Shown: positions 63,665 to 64,000 of the stretch, piece by piece | Numbering within the stretch: position 1 is the first letter of the stretch | Layout: every line of letters begins with the position of its first letter | Source of the DNA: a candidate division FCPU426 bacterium | GTDB taxonomy: Bacteria; Oederibacteriota; Muellerivitia; Muellerivitales; DAHXKG01 | Length of the DNA: 64,000 nt | NCBI GenBank assembly: GCA_027366525.1 | Contig: DAHXKG010000001.1 | Location: forward strand, 124,001 to 188,000 | Direction of reading: 5' to 3' | Notes under the pieces: model-generated | What the model was told of the DNA's origin: nothing | Databases searched by the model: none | The model's input: only the letters and a program-made list of their open reading frames with translations | Program-made: the position numbers and the translations under genes

Positions 63665-64000
63665 TCAAATATTAAAATAAAATCGCGAGATAGTAATAAT
63701 GTATTTTAAATTGAACAACCATCTCACAATCATCTTGGTTGGAACCGCAATCATCATCAATGCCAAAAACATAAAAATTCCATATCGAACAACTCCCAGT
63801 TCGCTCAACAATTTTTTTAAAAATGGAATTTTCCGTGTTAAAATTGGCGGCAGTACTAAGAAATAAATTCCCAAGAGTAAAAAACCCCAAATCTCTCGAA
63901 TAAACCAATTACCAGGCAGTGGTCTTCCGAGCATTTTTACCCAAACGATTTCTGATAGATTAATATTATTTTCTGCTAATGCCTTTTTAGCTGACCAATG
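63665..64000 (-). CDS. Cytochrome b (bc-complex) C-terminal part, truncated by the window edge
   Basis: The frame is open from base 64000 and gives 111 residues, beginning HWSAKKALAENN. It contains LPGNWFIREIWGFLLLGIYFLVLPPIL and a second hydrophobic segment (YGIFMFLALMMIAVP), the pattern of the C-terminal helices of a cytochrome b/b6 subunit IV. The haem-ligand helices are off the window, so full-length b cannot be told from split b6/subunit IV. It is cotranscribed with the octahaem cytochrome. Confidence 0.7.
   Translation of the reverse strand, partial: HWSAKKALAENNINLSEIVWVKMLGRPLPGNWFIREIWGFLLLGIYFLVLPPILTRKIPFLKKLLSELGVVRYGIFMFLALMMIAVPTKMIVRWLFNLKYIITISRFYFNI

Noticed and set aside
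1-64000. CRISPR arrays, tRNA or rRNA genes, insertion sequences, prophage
   Set aside because: I looked for spaced direct repeats, tRNA T-arm patterns, transposase or integrase signatures and found none. This was by eye; a covariance-model scan would be decisive for small RNAs.

Overview
The window is AT-rich, densely coded DNA from a Gram-negative, respiring bacterium. It encodes an outer-membrane-type porin-cytochrome, MurA, periplasmic c-type and copper proteins, haem A synthesis (ctaA, ctaB), SCO proteins, a complete 14-subunit complex I, succinate dehydrogenase, and a futalosine-route menaquinone enzyme (MqnD). I cannot assign a phylum from sequence alone. The ferredoxin-linked TCA enzymes, a multihaem cytochrome next to a bc-type cytochrome b, and copper/haem periplasmic carriers suggest a respiratory specialist rather than a fermenter. 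No rRNA, tRNA, CRISPR array, transposase or phage gene was seen.

Layout. 1-1709 (+): tail of a Bcp peroxiredoxin, an MFS transporter and a small unknown protein. 7256-1721 (-): six genes forming a copper/haem/Fe-S electron-transfer island (blue-copper protein, small CuA protein, ferritin-like protein, NapH/NosR-like polyferredoxin, CuA-cytochrome c fusion, monohaem porin). They lie behind a promoter with an FNR-type box at about -41.5. 12552-7482 (-): ferredoxin, LolD-type ATPase, FtsX-type permease and AttH/CrtC lipocalin-like protein. 20690-13346 (-): KorA, KorB, ferredoxin-NADP reductase, succinate dehydrogenase membrane subunit, SdhA and SdhB, a ferredoxin-linked oxidative TCA segment. 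21308-25467: an accessory stretch with an SRPBCC protein, an AEC carrier, a beta-glucuronidase and a MerR-family thiol metal sensor with its promoter. 39574-25829 (-): nuoA to nuoN, preceded by two near-identical CRP-type operators. 40951-49544: MoeB-rhodanese, SRPBCC protein, mtnB-mtnD-queG, and the thyX-mqnD-nudix operon, then murA and a secreted unknown. 50930-49782 to 54587-54174 (-): cysteine desulfurase, LemA, PEBP-like, nucleotidyltransferase, TPM protein, CoA-binding protein and a DUF420 protein. 59953-54607 (-): ctaA, ctaB, an ABC-2 transporter and three SCO paralogues. 64000-60023 (-): end of a cytochrome b, an octahaem cytochrome c and a blue-copper lipoprotein.

How they fit. KorAB produces reduced ferredoxin from 2-oxoglutarate and the TrxB-like reductase could pass it to NADP. 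Complex I and succinate dehydrogenase feed menaquinone. The cytochrome b/octahaem complex probably oxidises quinol, and CtaA/CtaB/SCO/DUF420 assemble a haem-copper oxidase whose structural genes are outside the window. The 1.7-7.3 kb island looks like an extra periplasmic electron route with two CuA sites but no catalytic reductase or oxidase of its own. It is the best candidate here for an undescribed system. The SCO trio, with complementary loss of copper ligands, is the second.
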